Shown here: piece by piece, positions 27,630 through 37,546 of the stretch | How positions within the stretch are numbered: the first letter of the stretch is position 1 | How the letters are laid out: every line of letters begins with the position of its first letter | From: an uncultured Gammaproteobacteria bacterium | GTDB taxonomy: Bacteria; Pseudomonadota; Gammaproteobacteria; HK1 | Reading direction: 5' to 3' | NCBI GenBank assembly: GCA_958295465.1 | Contig: OY282353.1 | Span: 3,835,001-3,899,000, forward strand | Length of the DNA stretch: 64,000 bases | The notes under the pieces: model-generated | Database searches by the model: none | The model's input: the letters and a program-made list of their open reading frames with translations, nothing else | What the model was told of the DNA's origin: nothing | Program-made: the position numbers and the translations under genes

Positions 27630-27862
27630 CCGCGCCCGCCGGGGACGGTCGGGCCTCGGGGGCAACGGATCGCGAGCGCCCCGCCGGCTACGAGCGGGAA
27701 GGACGCGCTCCCGGTAAGGAACGTCCGCCACACACCGGGCCGGCGGTGTCGTCATGCGGTGTGGATGTGGCCGCAGGCATTCCGGCCGGAGACGTGCCCG
27801 GCGCTGCCGGGCAAGGGGTGCGGCGCCTCGACCGGAATCCCGGCCGCGACGTTACGCCGCAA

Positions 27863-28201
27863 CTACTCGTTGAACTCGATGGTGTAGAGCCCTCCACCCT
27901 GGCTCGCGTACCAAGCGGCCAGGTCCTCTCGATCCTGCCTGGACAGAGCCGCCGCGAAAGCGGCCATGACCGGGTCCTGCCGCGCCCCCGTCTTGTAGTC
28001 CTCGAGCGACTGCACGATGTACTTCGCATGCTGCCCGCCGATCTTCGGGAACTGGGGGGTCGGGCCGTTTCCATCGAGTCCGTGGCACTGCTGGCATAGT
28101 GCGGCCTTCTCCTTGCCGGCCGCCGGGTCGCCGGCGGCGGTTGCCGCCTGCCCGAACGCGACGCCGGTCGCGGCGGCAAGGATGAGGAGCATGCGGGTCA
28201 T
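27863..28201 (-). CDS. Monohaem cytochrome c (c553/c4-like)
   Basis: The 112-residue exported protein has a signal peptide (1-22) and a class I cytochrome domain with CQQCH at 36-40 and the PKIGGQHAKYIVQSL segment found in cytochrome c4/c553 types. GGAGG lies five bases before the ATG at 28201. It is adjacent to and in the same direction as a similar cytochrome at 28254, so they are likely a tandem duplication. It would act as a soluble periplasmic electron carrier. Confidence 0.9.
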   Translation of the reverse strand: MTRMLLILAAATGVAFGQAATAAGDPAAGKEKAALCQQCHGLDGNGPTPQFPKIGGQHAKYIVQSLEDYKTGARQDPVMAAFAAALSRQDREDLAAWYASQGGGLYTIEFNE

Positions 28202-28253
28202 CGGAGCCTCCGGGAAACGTATGGAACGAGCGAATCTCGGCATCGACGTGCGG

Positions 28254-28583
28254 TCATTCGCCGGTCGCCGATGCGAAGTACGCCGCTATGTCCTGCATGT
28301 CCTGTTCGCTGAGCGACGCGGCCTGGGCCTGCATCGTCGGGTGGTCTCGCTGCCCGGACTTGTACGCCTTGAGCGCGACGACGATGTACTCGGGATGTTG
28401 CCCTCCCACCCGCGGCACCGGATAGTTGGGATACGCGTTATGGTAGCCGGGGATCCCGTGGCAGCCCATGCAGGTGATGGATTTCACCTTTCCCTTCGCG
28501 GCGTCTCCCGCCGCGTGCACCGGCGTCGCGAGGGCGAGCGCAATTCCCGTCACCGCGGCGCCGATCAGCATCTTGCGTTTCAT
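28254..28583 (-). CDS. Monohaem cytochrome c (c553/c4-like)
   Basis: The 109-residue exported protein has a signal peptide (1-24), CMGCH at 38-42 and the PRVGGQHPEYIVVAL segment that is nearly identical in plan to the downstream paralogue. The C-terminal MQDIAAYFA helix ends the domain. The gene is 53 bases upstream of the paralogue and divergent from glnS. Probably a soluble electron donor. Confidence 0.9.
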   Translation of the reverse strand: MKRKMLIGAAVTGIALALATPVHAAGDAAKGKVKSITCMGCHGIPGYHNAYPNYPVPRVGGQHPEYIVVALKAYKSGQRDHPTMQAQAASLSEQDMQDIAAYFASATGE

Positions 28584-28769
28584 TCGTTTCCTGTCCCGAC
28601 GGCATCAAGGTGGGTGTCCGTCTCGGCGTCGCGGTTCCCGGCCGGTGAATGCCGTCGCGGCGCAAGACGCGGCGCAGTATACCCACTCGAAGTCGGCTCA
28701 CCAACAATCCGTGTCACGTGATTGACGGTATCGGTACCATGCAACCGCGCATCGGACATGGAGCAGGGG

Positions 28770-30491
28770 ATGGCTGAGACGAAGGAGACCCGTGCGGCGG
28801 CGCAGGACGGGGTGCCCGCGAATTTCATCCGCCAGGCGATCGACGCCGACATTGCGGCGGGAAAGGTGCCGGGAAGCGTCGTGACCAGGTTTCCGCCCGA
28901 GCCCAACGGCTGTCTCCACATCGGGCATGCGAAGTCGATCTGCCTGAACTTCGGCATTGCGCGCGATTACCCCGGAGCCGCGTGCTACCTGCGCTTCGAC
29001 GATACGAATCCGACGAAGGAGCGGATCGACTTCATGGAGGAGATCCGGGGCGACGTCCGCTGGCTGGGATTCGACTGGGGCGAGCGCCTGCGTCACGCCT
29101 CCGACTACTTCGAATCCCTGTTCGGCTACGCGGTGCGGCTGATCGAGTCGGGGCACGCGTACGTGTGCAGCCTCGACCCCGGTCAGATTCGCGCCTACCG
29201 GGGCACCCTCACCGAGCCCGGGCTCGACAGCCCCTACCGCTCCCGTCCATCCGGCGAGAGTCTCGACCTCTTCATGCGCATGCGCGACGGCGAGTTCGAG
29301 GAGGGCGCCCACGTGCTGCGGGCGAAGATCGACATGGCGTCCCCGAACATGAACCTCCGGGACCCGGTGATCTACCGCATCATGCACACCCCACATCCGC
29401 TGACCGGCGACGTCTGGCACGTCTACCCGATGTACGACTTCGCCCAGGCGCTGTCGGATACCATCGAAGGCGTCACCCATTCGCTGTGCACCCTGGAGTT
29501 CGAGGATCACCGCCCGCTCTACGAATGGTTCCTCGAGGTGCTCGACGTCCCCTCGCCGCCGCGCCAGATCGAGTTCGGCCGGCTGAACCTGACCCACACC
29601 GTGATGAGCAAGCGCTATCTCACCCGGCTGGTGGACGGCGGATACGTGGACGGATGGGACGACCCGCGCATGCCTACCATCGCGGGCATGCGCCGGCGCG
29701 GGTTCACCCCGGGGGCTCTGCGCGACTTCTGCGAGCGGGTCGGGGTGACCAAGAACGAGAGCGCGGTGGAATTCGAGCGGCTTGAGATCTGCGTCCGGAC
29801 CGCCCTCGATCCCGTGGCGCCACGGGCAATGGCGGTGCTGCGCCCGCTGAAGCTCGTCATCGAGAATTATCCGGAAGATGCGGTCGAGATCTTCGAGGCC
29901 CCGAACCACCCCGCGGACCCGTCGCTGGGCGTCCGCGAGGTGCCGTTCTCGCGCGAGCTGTTCATCGAGCGCGACGACTTCATGGAGGATCCGCCGCGCA
30001 AGTTCTTCCGGGTCGCGCCCGGCCGCGAGGTGCGGCTGCGCTACGCCTGCCTCGTCACCTGCACCGGCGTCGTCAGGGATCCCCGGACCGGGACGGTGGT
30101 CGAGATACGCGGCCGTTACGACCCCGGATCGCGCGGCGGCAAGGCGCCCGACGGCCGCAAGGTCAGGGGCGCCGTCCACTGGGTGTGCGCGCGCCGGGGG
30201 GTACGGGCGACGGTCCGGCTCTATGACCGGCTGTTCCGGGATCCGGCGCCGGACCACGACGTGGAGCGCCTTGCGCAACAGCTCGACCCGGATTCGCTGG
30301 AGGTGCTGGAGTCCGCCGTGATCGAGCCCGCGCTTGCCCTCGCAGGCCCCGGCGCGCGCTTTCAGTTCGAGCGCCTCGGCTATTTCGTGGCCGATTCCAG
30401 GGACCACGCGCCGGGGGCACCGGTGTTCAACCGTACCGTCACCCTGCGCGATACCTGGGGGAAGGTGCGGAAGAGGGGGGCGGACGGATAG
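28770..30491 (+). CDS. glnS: Glutamine-tRNA ligase
   Basis: The 573-residue class I synthetase charges tRNA-Gln directly. It has HIGH at 50-53 (NGCLHIGHAKS), the KMSKS equivalent VMSKR near 282, and the two C-terminal beta-barrel anticodon-binding domains. PPEPNG before HIGH and the LEFEDHRPLYEWF segment distinguish it from GltX. The start at 28770 has GGAGCAGGGG upstream; ATG 28758 is possible. Direct glutaminylation is typical of gamma- and betaproteobacteria. Confidence 0.96.
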   Translation: MAETKETRAAAQDGVPANFIRQAIDADIAAGKVPGSVVTRFPPEPNGCLHIGHAKSICLNFGIARDYPGAACYLRFDDTNPTKERIDFMEEIRGDVRWLGFDWGERLRHASDYFESLFGYAVRLIESGHAYVCSLDPGQIRAYRGTLTEPGLDSPYRSRPSGESLDLFMRMRDGEFEEGAHVLRAKIDMASPNMNLRDPVIYRIMHTPHPLTGDVWHVYPMYDFAQALSDTIEGVTHSLCTLEFEDHRPLYEWFLEVLDVPSPPRQIEFGRLNLTHTVMSKRYLTRLVDGGYVDGWDDPRMPTIAGMRRRGFTPGALRDFCERVGVTKNESAVEFERLEICVRTALDPVAPRAMAVLRPLKLVIENYPEDAVEIFEAPNHPADPSLGVREVPFSRELFIERDDFMEDPPRKFFRVAPGREVRLRYACLVTCTGVVRDPRTGTVVEIRGRYDPGSRGGKAPDGRKVRGAVHWVCARRGVRATVRLYDRLFRDPAPDHDVERLAQQLDPDSLEVLESAVIEPALALAGPGARFQFERLGYFVADSRDHAPGAPVFNRTVTLRDTWGKVRKRGADG

Positions 30492-30661
30492 CGGGGTGTG
30501 CCGGCCCGCCGCCGGGTGACCGGCGTTACGCAGCCTACGGTCCGCCGATGACAGGAATGTGACCGCGCCGGTGTGCGGCGGATGGACTGATGAGGTAAGG
30601 TGTCCGCATGCCTTCGGGCAAGGCAGTCACGTCATTTCAACATAGAGCGGGAGGCTCCGAC

Positions 30662-31624
30662 ATGAAAAAGCTCGGATACATCACGGCGGCTGCGCTGGCC
30701 GCGGCGCTCGGCGCCGGCGGCGCGCAGGCCGCGGACCAGTTCATTTCCATCGGCACCGGCGGCGTCACCGGGGTCTACTACCCCACCGGCGGCGCGATCT
30801 GCCGGCTGGTGAACAAGATGCGCAAGGAGACCGGGATCCGCTGCTCGGCCGAATCGACCGGCGGCTCGATCTACAACATCAACACGATCCGGGCCGGCGA
30901 GCTGGAGTTCGGCGTCGCGCAGTCCGACTGGCAGTACCACGCCTATCACGGCACCTCGAAGTTCGAGGACAAGGGCAAGTTCGAGGATCTGCGGGCGGTG
31001 TTCTCCGTGCACCCGGAGCCCGTCACCATCATCGCCCGCGACGACTCCGGGGTCATGAACATCACCGATCTGAAGGGCAAGCGGGTCAACATCGGCAACG
31101 TCGGCTCGGGGACGCGCGGCACCTGGGAGGTTCTCGAGGAAGCGATGGGCTGGAAGCGCAGCGACCTCAGGCTCGCGTCGGAGCTGAAATCGGCGGAGAC
31201 CGGGCAGGCCGTCTGCGACAACAAGATCGACTCCTACTTCTGGCTCGTCGGCCATCCCTCCGCGCTCACCCAGGAGTCGCTGGCGACCTGTCCGACCCAT
31301 CTCGTGAACGCGACCGGGCCCGTCATCGACAAGCTCGTGGCCGACAATTCCTACTACCGCACCGCCATGATCCCGGCCGGGATGTACAACAACGAGAAGG
31401 ACGTGATGACCTTCGGCGTGGGCGCGACCTTCGTCACCAGCGCCAAGGTCTCGGAGAAGGTCGTGTACACCGTCGTCAAGGCGGTCTTCGACAACTTCGA
31501 CCAGTTCAGGAAGCTGCACCCGGCGTTCGCGAACCTGAAGGAGCAGGAGATGATCAGGGATTCGCTCTCCGCGCCGCTGCACGCGGGGGCGGAGAAGTAC
31601 TACAAGGAGCGGGGCTGGATGTAG
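30662..31624 (+). CDS. TRAP transporter TAXI-family solute-binding protein
   Basis: The 320-residue periplasmic protein has a signal peptide (1-23, ending in QAAD) and the TAXI-family start ISIGTGGVTGVYYPTGG, followed by AESTGGSIYNI and LEFGVAQSDWQYHA. It captures a substrate and delivers it to the fused permease encoded downstream. TAXI systems often take up dicarboxylates or amino acids; the substrate is not defined. The permease gene begins 284 bases downstream after a strong hairpin. Confidence 0.93.
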   Translation: MKKLGYITAAALAAALGAGGAQAADQFISIGTGGVTGVYYPTGGAICRLVNKMRKETGIRCSAESTGGSIYNINTIRAGELEFGVAQSDWQYHAYHGTSKFEDKGKFEDLRAVFSVHPEPVTIIARDDSGVMNITDLKGKRVNIGNVGSGTRGTWEVLEEAMGWKRSDLRLASELKSAETGQAVCDNKIDSYFWLVGHPSALTQESLATCPTHLVNATGPVIDKLVADNSYYRTAMIPAGMYNNEKDVMTFGVGATFVTSAKVSEKVVYTVVKAVFDNFDQFRKLHPAFANLKEQEMIRDSLSAPLHAGAEKYYKERGWM

Positions 31625-31640
31625 GCAGGACCGGCGGTGG

Positions 31641-31676
31641 CCGATCGGGGCGGCGGCCATCCGCCGCTTCGATCGG
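31641..31676 (+). promoter_or_regulatory. Stable hairpin between TRAP binding protein and permease genes
   Basis: A stem of about 16 pairs, with two G-U pairs, forms between 31641-31656 and 31661-31676 around a CCAT loop. It lies 16 bases after the binding-protein stop. Such hairpins commonly protect the upstream mRNA so that binding protein outnumbers permease. No T run follows, so it is not a canonical terminator. Confidence 0.6.
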
Positions 31677-31908
31677 GCGCATGCGGTTCGGCTTGGCGCC
31701 TGCCCGTTCCGTCGAAGCGGCAGGCAGGCGCATCGAGCCGGCAGGGTTCCAGCCGGCGGTCATGGAGCCGCCGTAGCGTACGGCGCGATCGGCAGGCGCC
31801 GGTTCCGCCGGCCGGTCGTATCGAGGGAACACAGACTTCCGCCGGTCGTGCATCGCCGTCGCCCGGCCCCGCGCGCGCCGGCGCCCGAGGGAAGAGGGGA
31901 GGGCGAGA

Positions 31909-34593
31909 GTGACGCAGTCGAAGATCGGCACGGCCGGCGCCGGCGATCTGGTCGCGCAGGTCGATACCGGGGGCCGCGACCCCGACGGCTGGGAGGGAAG
32001 GTTCATCATCGGACTGGCGTTCGTCTGGTCCCTGTTCCAGCTCTACATCTCCTCCAACATCCCCTTCTGGCTGACCGACCTCTCCGGGGTCAACGTCATC
32101 GTCAACACCGATCAGGCCCGCTTCATCCACCTCGCGTTCGCCATGTTCCTCGCGGCGCTCGCCTTCCCGCTGTTCAAGACGAGTCCGCGCCATGCGATCC
32201 CCTGGTACGACTGGGTCCTGGCGGCACTGGGGGCCGCCTCCTGCCTCTATCTCCTCGTGTTCAAGGACGACATCGCGGTCCGGGCCGGGGTCCCCGGGCC
32301 GAGCGACCTGATCGCCGCGAGCGTGGGGATGATCGTGCTTGGGACCGCGGTGTACCGCGCGCTCGGGCTGCCCCTGGTGGTGGTCGCGAGCGTGTTCGTG
32401 CTCTACGTGTTCTTCGGGCATTCGGAGCTGCTGCCGGACGCGATCCGCTGGAAGGGGGCGTCGTTCGGCAAGGCGATGTGGCACTACTGGATCCAGACCG
32501 AAGGGGTCTTCGGGGTCGCCCTGGGGGTGTCGGCGTCGATGATCTTCCTGTTCGTCCTGTTCGGGGCGATCCTGGAGAAGGCGGGGGCGGGCAACTACTT
32601 CATCAAGCTCTCGTTCTCGCTGCTCGGCCACTTCCGCGGCGGGCCGGCCAAGGCCGCGGTGGTCGCCTCGGCGATGAGCGGGATCTACTCCGGCTCGTCG
32701 ATCGCGAACACCGTGACCACCGGGACGTTCACCATCCCGCTGATGAAGCGCACCGGCTTCTCCGCGGAGAAGGCGGGGGCGGTGGAGGTCGCGTCATCCA
32801 CCAACGGCCAGCTCACGCCGCCGGTGATGGGCGCCGCGGCGTTCCTGATCTCCGAGTTCACCGGGGTGAGCTACCCCGAGATCATCAAGCACGCGCTGAT
32901 CCCCGCCGTCGCCTCGTACATCGCGCTCGTGTACATCGTGCACCTCGAAGCGATGAAGCTCGATCTCAAGGGGCTCCCGAGGCCGCCGGCGACGATGACC
33001 CTCGCGCACAAGGCGATCGGCTTTCTCAGCGGGTTCATCGGGATCTCCCTGCTCGGCCTCGCGGTGTACTTCGGGCTCGGATGGATGAAGATCGTGATGC
33101 CCGGGTTCGCGTTCGCGGCGGTGGCGATCCTCTGTGCGGGCATCTATCTCGGCCTGCTGTGGCTGGCGTCGAGGACCCCGGATCTGGTGGTCGACGCCCC
33201 GGACGCACCCATCACCGAGCTTCCCCGGCCCGGCCCGACCGCGCTGTCCGGGCTGTTCTACCTGCTCCCCATCGTCATCCTGATCTGGTGCATCATGCTG
33301 GAGCGCCTGTCGCCGGCGCTCTCGGCGTTCTGGGCGGCGGTCGCGATGGTCGTGGTTTCGCTGACCCAGCACCCCCTCAAGGCATGGATGCGCGGCTCCG
33401 GCGACGGTACCCGCGGCGGTATCGATCTTGCCGACGCGTTCCGGCGCGGCGCGCGCGAGTGGTTCGAGGGCATGGTGTCGGGGGCGCGCAACATGATCGG
33501 GATCGGGGTCGCGACCGGGGCGGCGGGGGTCATCGTCGGCACCATCTCGCTGACCGGCGCGCACCAGGTGGTCGGCGAATTCGTGGAGTTTCTGTCGGGC
33601 GGGCATCTGATGCTGATGCTGCTGCTCGTGGCGATCATGAGCCTCATTCTCGGGATGGGGCTGCCCACCACCGCGAACTACATCGTCGTTTCCTCGCTGA
33701 TGGCGCCGGTGATCGTGGCCCTCGGCGCGAAGAGCGGCCTGATCGTGCCGCTCGTGGCGGTACACCTCTTCGTGTTCTATTTCGGGATCCTCGCCGACGA
33801 CACGCCGCCGGTGGGTCTCGCCGCGTTCGCGGCGGCGGCGATCTCCGGCGGCGATCCGATCAGGACCGGCGTACAGGGCTTCATGTACGACATCCGTACC
33901 GCGATCCTGCCGTTCCTGTTCCTGTTCAACACCGAGCTGCTGCTGATCGACGTGACGGTCTGGAAGGGCGTCTTCGTGTTCCTGATCGCGGTGGCCGCGA
34001 TGATGCTCTTCGCGTCGGCGACCCAGGGGTATTTCTTCTCGCGCAGCCGGATCTGGGAATCGCTGCTGCTGCTGCTCGTGGCGTTCACCCTGTTCCGGCC
34101 CGGGTACTGGCTGGACCGGATCTCCGAGCCCTTCGATCTGCGTCCGGGCATCGAGGTGCTCGACGCCGCGGCGGCCGGGCCGTCGGATACGGAGCTGCGG
34201 GTGACCGTCGCCGGCCCGGATTTCAACGATCCGGATCTCCGGACCTCCACCGACGTCACCGTACCTCTCGGGGACGCGGGAGCCGGCGCCTCCACGGGAG
34301 GCAGCGCCCCGGCGGAAGACGGCGCCACGCGCCTGGAGAAGGTCGGATTGTTGCTGATGATCAAGGATGGGAAGGCCAGGCTGGAGGAGCCGCTGCCCGG
34401 ATCGCCGTTCGAGAGCCTGGGCCGGACCTTCGATTTCTACGCCGACGATCCCGTCGAGATCGCATCGATCGCGCTGCCGCGCGACCGGATGCCGAAAGAG
34501 GTCTTCTACCTGCCGGCGATCCTCGCCGTCGTCCTCGTGATCTTCATGCAGCGGCGGCGGGCGATGACGGCGCGGGCGCTCCACCCACGTTGA
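31909..34593 (+). CDS. TRAP transporter fused permease (4TM-12TM)
   Basis: The 894-residue protein fuses the small DctQ-like and large DctM-like membrane subunits in one chain, as is usual for TAXI systems. About four helices precede residue 200, and the DctM part follows with GSSIANTVTTGTFTIPLMKR near 264 and GMGLPTTANYIV near 583, the duplicated substrate-site motifs. A C-terminal region after 740 outside the membrane matches the extra domain of this family. The start is GTG at 31909. It imports the ligand of the TAXI protein using an ion gradient. Confidence 0.93.
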   Translation: MTQSKIGTAGAGDLVAQVDTGGRDPDGWEGRFIIGLAFVWSLFQLYISSNIPFWLTDLSGVNVIVNTDQARFIHLAFAMFLAALAFPLFKTSPRHAIPWYDWVLAALGAASCLYLLVFKDDIAVRAGVPGPSDLIAASVGMIVLGTAVYRALGLPLVVVASVFVLYVFFGHSELLPDAIRWKGASFGKAMWHYWIQTEGVFGVALGVSASMIFLFVLFGAILEKAGAGNYFIKLSFSLLGHFRGGPAKAAVVASAMSGIYSGSSIANTVTTGTFTIPLMKRTGFSAEKAGAVEVASSTNGQLTPPVMGAAAFLISEFTGVSYPEIIKHALIPAVASYIALVYIVHLEAMKLDLKGLPRPPATMTLAHKAIGFLSGFIGISLLGLAVYFGLGWMKIVMPGFAFAAVAILCAGIYLGLLWLASRTPDLVVDAPDAPITELPRPGPTALSGLFYLLPIVILIWCIMLERLSPALSAFWAAVAMVVVSLTQHPLKAWMRGSGDGTRGGIDLADAFRRGAREWFEGMVSGARNMIGIGVATGAAGVIVGTISLTGAHQVVGEFVEFLSGGHLMLMLLLVAIMSLILGMGLPTTANYIVVSSLMAPVIVALGAKSGLIVPLVAVHLFVFYFGILADDTPPVGLAAFAAAAISGGDPIRTGVQGFMYDIRTAILPFLFLFNTELLLIDVTVWKGVFVFLIAVAAMMLFASATQGYFFSRSRIWESLLLLLVAFTLFRPGYWLDRISEPFDLRPGIEVLDAAAAGPSDTELRVTVAGPDFNDPDLRTSTDVTVPLGDAGAGASTGGSAPAEDGATRLEKVGLLLMIKDGKARLEEPLPGSPFESLGRTFDFYADDPVEIASIALPRDRMPKEVFYLPAILAVVLVIFMQRRRAMTARALHPR

Positions 34594-34861
34594 GGATGGC
34601 TCGCCGGAGTGGAGTTCCGGGAACGTGCGCGGCCCGCGGACGGCGCATCCGGAGGACGCGGGCGTTTTGCTCGTGGCGGGCCGATGCTCCGGGGGCGAAG
34701 GCCCGCCGGATGATTCATTCGAGAGAGGCGCCAGAGGCGCCCGCGCTCCCGGGAGCTGTACCGATCCACGGCAGGCGGTTTCTCCGTGGTCCTCTTCGAA
34801 CGTGGATGAACGCCGCCGCCATGTGTTCCCGACATGTCTCGGGGACTGCCTCTGCCTCGGC

Positions 34862-35929
34862 TCAGCCCTGTAGCCGGACGCCGCCTTCCGGTTCGAACAG
34901 ATGCACGCGGCCGGGGTCGGGCACCAGGCGGATGTGCTGGCCGGGGGCGAAGGCGTGCCGTTCGTGGAATACGGCCTGGACTTCATCGCCGCCCGTGGTG
35001 CGTCCGACCACCACGGTGTCCGAGCCGGTGGGCTCGACCACCGACACCTCGACGGAGATGCCGGACCCTTCCGAACCGAGCGCCAGATGCTCGGGTCGGA
35101 TGCCGTAGACGACCCCGCGTCCGTTCCCGGCGCTACGCGGTTCCGGAAGCGGGAGGATGACGCCGGTCCGTGTTTCGACCGCACCGTCGCGTACCGTGCC
35201 TTCCAGGAAGTTCATGGAGGGGGAGCCGATGAAGCCGGCGACGAACCGGTTGGCCGGGATGTCGTAGAGGTCCAGCGGCGCGCCCGTCTGCTCCACCAGG
35301 CCCTCGTTCATGATGACGATGCGGTCCGCCATGGTCATCGCTTCGATCTGATCGTGCGTCACGTAGATCGTCGTGGTCTTCAGATTCAGGTGGAGCTCCT
35401 TGATTTCGGCGCGCATCCGGACGCGCAGCCTGGCGTCGAGATTGGACAGCGGCTCGTCGAACAGGAACACCCTCGGATCGCGGATGATGGCCCGCCCCAT
35501 CGCGACCCGCTGCCGCTGGCCGCCGGAAAGCTGGCGCGGGTAGCGCTCGAGGAGATCGCCGAGGTTGAGGATGGCCGCGGCCTTCTCGACCGCCCGGTCC
35601 ATCTCGGCGCGGCTTGCGCGCCGCAGCCGCAGGCTGAACGCCATGTTGTCGTACACCGTCATGTGCGGGTAGAGGGCGTAGTTCTGGAACACCATCGCCA
35701 CGTCCCGCCCCTTCGGAGGGACGTGGTTCACCACCCGCCCGCCGATGGAGATCTCGCCCGAGCTGATCTCCTCCAGCCCCGCGATGAGGCGGAGCAGCGT
35801 CGACTTGCCGCAGCCGGAAGGCCCGACCAGCACGACGAACTCGCCGTCGGGGATCTCGACGTCGACGCCGTGGATGACCTCGGTGGAGCCGAACGACTTG
35901 CGGACTTGCGAGATACCGACGCTCGCCAT
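34862..35929 (-). CDS. Sugar/polyol ABC transporter ATP-binding protein (UgpC/MsmK type)
   Basis: The 355-residue ATPase has Walker [10 protein letters not shown], the Q-loop [13 protein letters not shown], the signature [13 protein letters not shown], Walker [14 protein letters not shown] and the H-loop YVTHDQ, then a C-terminal regulatory OB domain ending in GIRPEHL. This layout is typical of CUT1 carbohydrate importers. It is followed in the same direction upstream by the dehydrogenase gene, and the matching binding protein and permeases are divergent at 37547-40976. The start at 35929 excludes upstream sequence that reads through the neighbouring gene. Confidence 0.92.
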   Translation of the reverse strand: MASVGISQVRKSFGSTEVIHGVDVEIPDGEFVVLVGPSGCGKSTLLRLIAGLEEISSGEISIGGRVVNHVPPKGRDVAMVFQNYALYPHMTVYDNMAFSLRLRRASRAEMDRAVEKAAAILNLGDLLERYPRQLSGGQRQRVAMGRAIIRDPRVFLFDEPLSNLDARLRVRMRAEIKELHLNLKTTTIYVTHDQIEAMTMADRIVIMNEGLVEQTGAPLDLYDIPANRFVAGFIGSPSMNFLEGTVRDGAVETRTGVILPLPEPRSAGNGRGVVYGIRPEHLALGSEGSGISVEVSVVEPTGSDTVVVGRTTGGDEVQAVFHERHAFAPGQHIRLVPDPGRVHLFEPEGGVRLQG

Positions 35930-35985
35930 CGAGACATGCCTCTTCAAGGAGCGGGAGTGCTCATGAGATTCAAACCGCCGAGGGA

Positions 35986-37050
35986 CTACAGGCGGACGGC
36001 AGCTCCGGTGCGCGCCGATTCCCCGGCCGCGAGCGCGAAGCGCAGGATCTCGCGGCCGTCCGGGCCGGAGAGTCGAGGCTGGCGGCCGTTGCGCAGCGCT
36101 TCGATGCCATGCCTCGTCGCGTGCACGAAGCTCGTCTCCCAGCCGGTCTCCATGTCGGTGTAGTCGGTCAGCATCCCATCGCGGAAGAGCTGAACAGGCA
36201 CCACCTCGCAGCCGAGCTGCCCGTGCCCCCGGTTGATCCGGATCACCCCCTGCGTGCCGGTGATCTCGACCCGATCGTCCTGCGCATAGTGGTCGGTCAC
36301 CACGTCCAGCTCCGGGGAGTAGACGATCTCCAGGTTGCCGTAGCGGTGGCCGGGGAAGCGGAACGAGATCATGGCCGGGGCGTCGAACACGAAGCCGCCT
36401 GGGGCGGTGGTGTGGCTGATCCAGGCGTGCACTTCCTCGGCCGGCCCCATGAAGTGCCGGACGAGCGCGAACTTGTGGTGGCCGTCGTCGAACACCAGGG
36501 GGCCGCCTCCGTTCTTGCCGGTGTCCTGGCGCCACGCCCGGGCGGACGCGGGGACCTCCCACGCGGTCTCGCTGCGCCCCGGGTTGCTCTTGACGCGGAT
36601 CGTCAACGGCTCCCCGATCGCGCCCTCGTCCACCAGGGACTTCGCCTTGGCCACCGGCGGGTAGAAGACGAAGTTCTCGAACACCCGCAAGGGGCGGCCC
36701 GCCTGTCCGGCCGCGTCGATCAGCCGGTCGGCGTCGGCGAGGGTGGTGCACATGGGCTTCTGGACGGAGACCGCCTTGCCGGCCGCGAGCGCGGCGAGGG
36801 CCGCCTCCAGATGCAGGTGGTGGGGCAGCAGAACCTCGACCAGGTCGACCGTATCGAGCGCCACCAGCTCGCGGTAGTCCGCGGTGATCGCCACGTCGCC
36901 GAGTCCCCATGCCCGGGCGCGCGCTTGCGCGAGCTCCACGTTTCGATCGCAGAGCGCGACGATCCGGGCGTGCGGATTGTCCCGATACTCGATCGCGTGC
37001 AGATCCGAAATACGGCCCGTCCCGATGAAACCGACCCGAATCGTGTCCAC
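35986..37050 (-). CDS. Gfo/Idh/MocA-family oxidoreductase
   Basis: The 354-residue NAD(P)-dependent dehydrogenase has an N-terminal Rossmann fold (VGFIGTGRISDLHA near 5-18) and the EKP-like motif VQKPMCTTLADAD near 99, where Lys is catalytic. The start is GTG at 37050 with AGGAGGT eight bases upstream; the frame is open further but without conserved sequence. Members oxidise sugars, inositols or related alcohols. Its place beside a CUT1 transporter suggests that it acts on the imported compound. The substrate is unknown. Confidence 0.9.
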   Translation of the reverse strand: MDTIRVGFIGTGRISDLHAIEYRDNPHARIVALCDRNVELAQARARAWGLGDVAITADYRELVALDTVDLVEVLLPHHLHLEAALAALAAGKAVSVQKPMCTTLADADRLIDAAGQAGRPLRVFENFVFYPPVAKAKSLVDEGAIGEPLTIRVKSNPGRSETAWEVPASARAWRQDTGKNGGGPLVFDDGHHKFALVRHFMGPAEEVHAWISHTTAPGGFVFDAPAMISFRFPGHRYGNLEIVYSPELDVVTDHYAQDDRVEITGTQGVIRINRGHGQLGCEVVPVQLFRDGMLTDYTDMETGWETSFVHATRHGIEALRNGRQPRLSGPDGREILRFALAAGESARTGAAVRL

Positions 37051-37140
37051 GGCCAGACCTCCTGCGCCGCCGTCCTCGCCCGCGCGCCATGCGTCGCAGG
37101 TCGGGGGGAAGGATATGAAAATCGAGACGGTGATGTCGCC

Positions 37141-37260
37141 GTAATTCCCGCCAACGCCCCGGAATACGATTTCACGGCCCGGTCCCATGGGTGTTCCGGC
37201 GGATCGGGGGTCACGTCGCGGGGCTCATGCGGACACCTTCGGGCCCGGCGGGAACTGCTG
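37141..37260. repeat. ~120-bp repeat with terminal inverted repeats, copy 2
   Basis: This copy aligns with 176-295 over its whole length; the terminal arms (about 37143-37152 and 37250-37259) are imperfect inverted repeats. It is the first of two tandem copies in the divergent promoter region of the sugar transporter. Confidence 0.6.
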
Positions 37261-37270
37261 ATCTCGAGAC

Positions 37271-37390
37271 TGCGATTTCCGCGTACTCTCTGAAGCACGA
37301 TTTCACGGTTTGGCTTCGCGGCTACTCTGGAAGCCCGAGTGTCGCATCGAGGCGCTCATGTGGCCGCTTTCGGGCTCGGCGGGAATCGCC
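37271..37390. repeat. ~120-bp repeat with terminal inverted repeats, copy 3
   Basis: This copy matches copy 2 at an offset of about 131 bases, and its arms again form an imperfect inverted repeat (GCGATTTCCGCG near the start, GGCGGGAATCGC at the end). The 496-base region from 37051 to 37546 consists mainly of these repeats plus unassigned sequence, and must also contain both divergent promoters. Confidence 0.55.
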
Positions 37391-37546
37391 GGCCTTGAGG
37401 CGGGTTCGTGTTGATGCGGGTTTGTTGACAGGCACGGAGTTCGGGCGCGTAATGCCTTCAGGCAGGATGCTTCATGAGGGTTGTCTCGTATACGAAGGGG
37501 CGATTGTCGAGTCGCGAATCGAATCGGAAAGAGGGGAGGGCGAACG

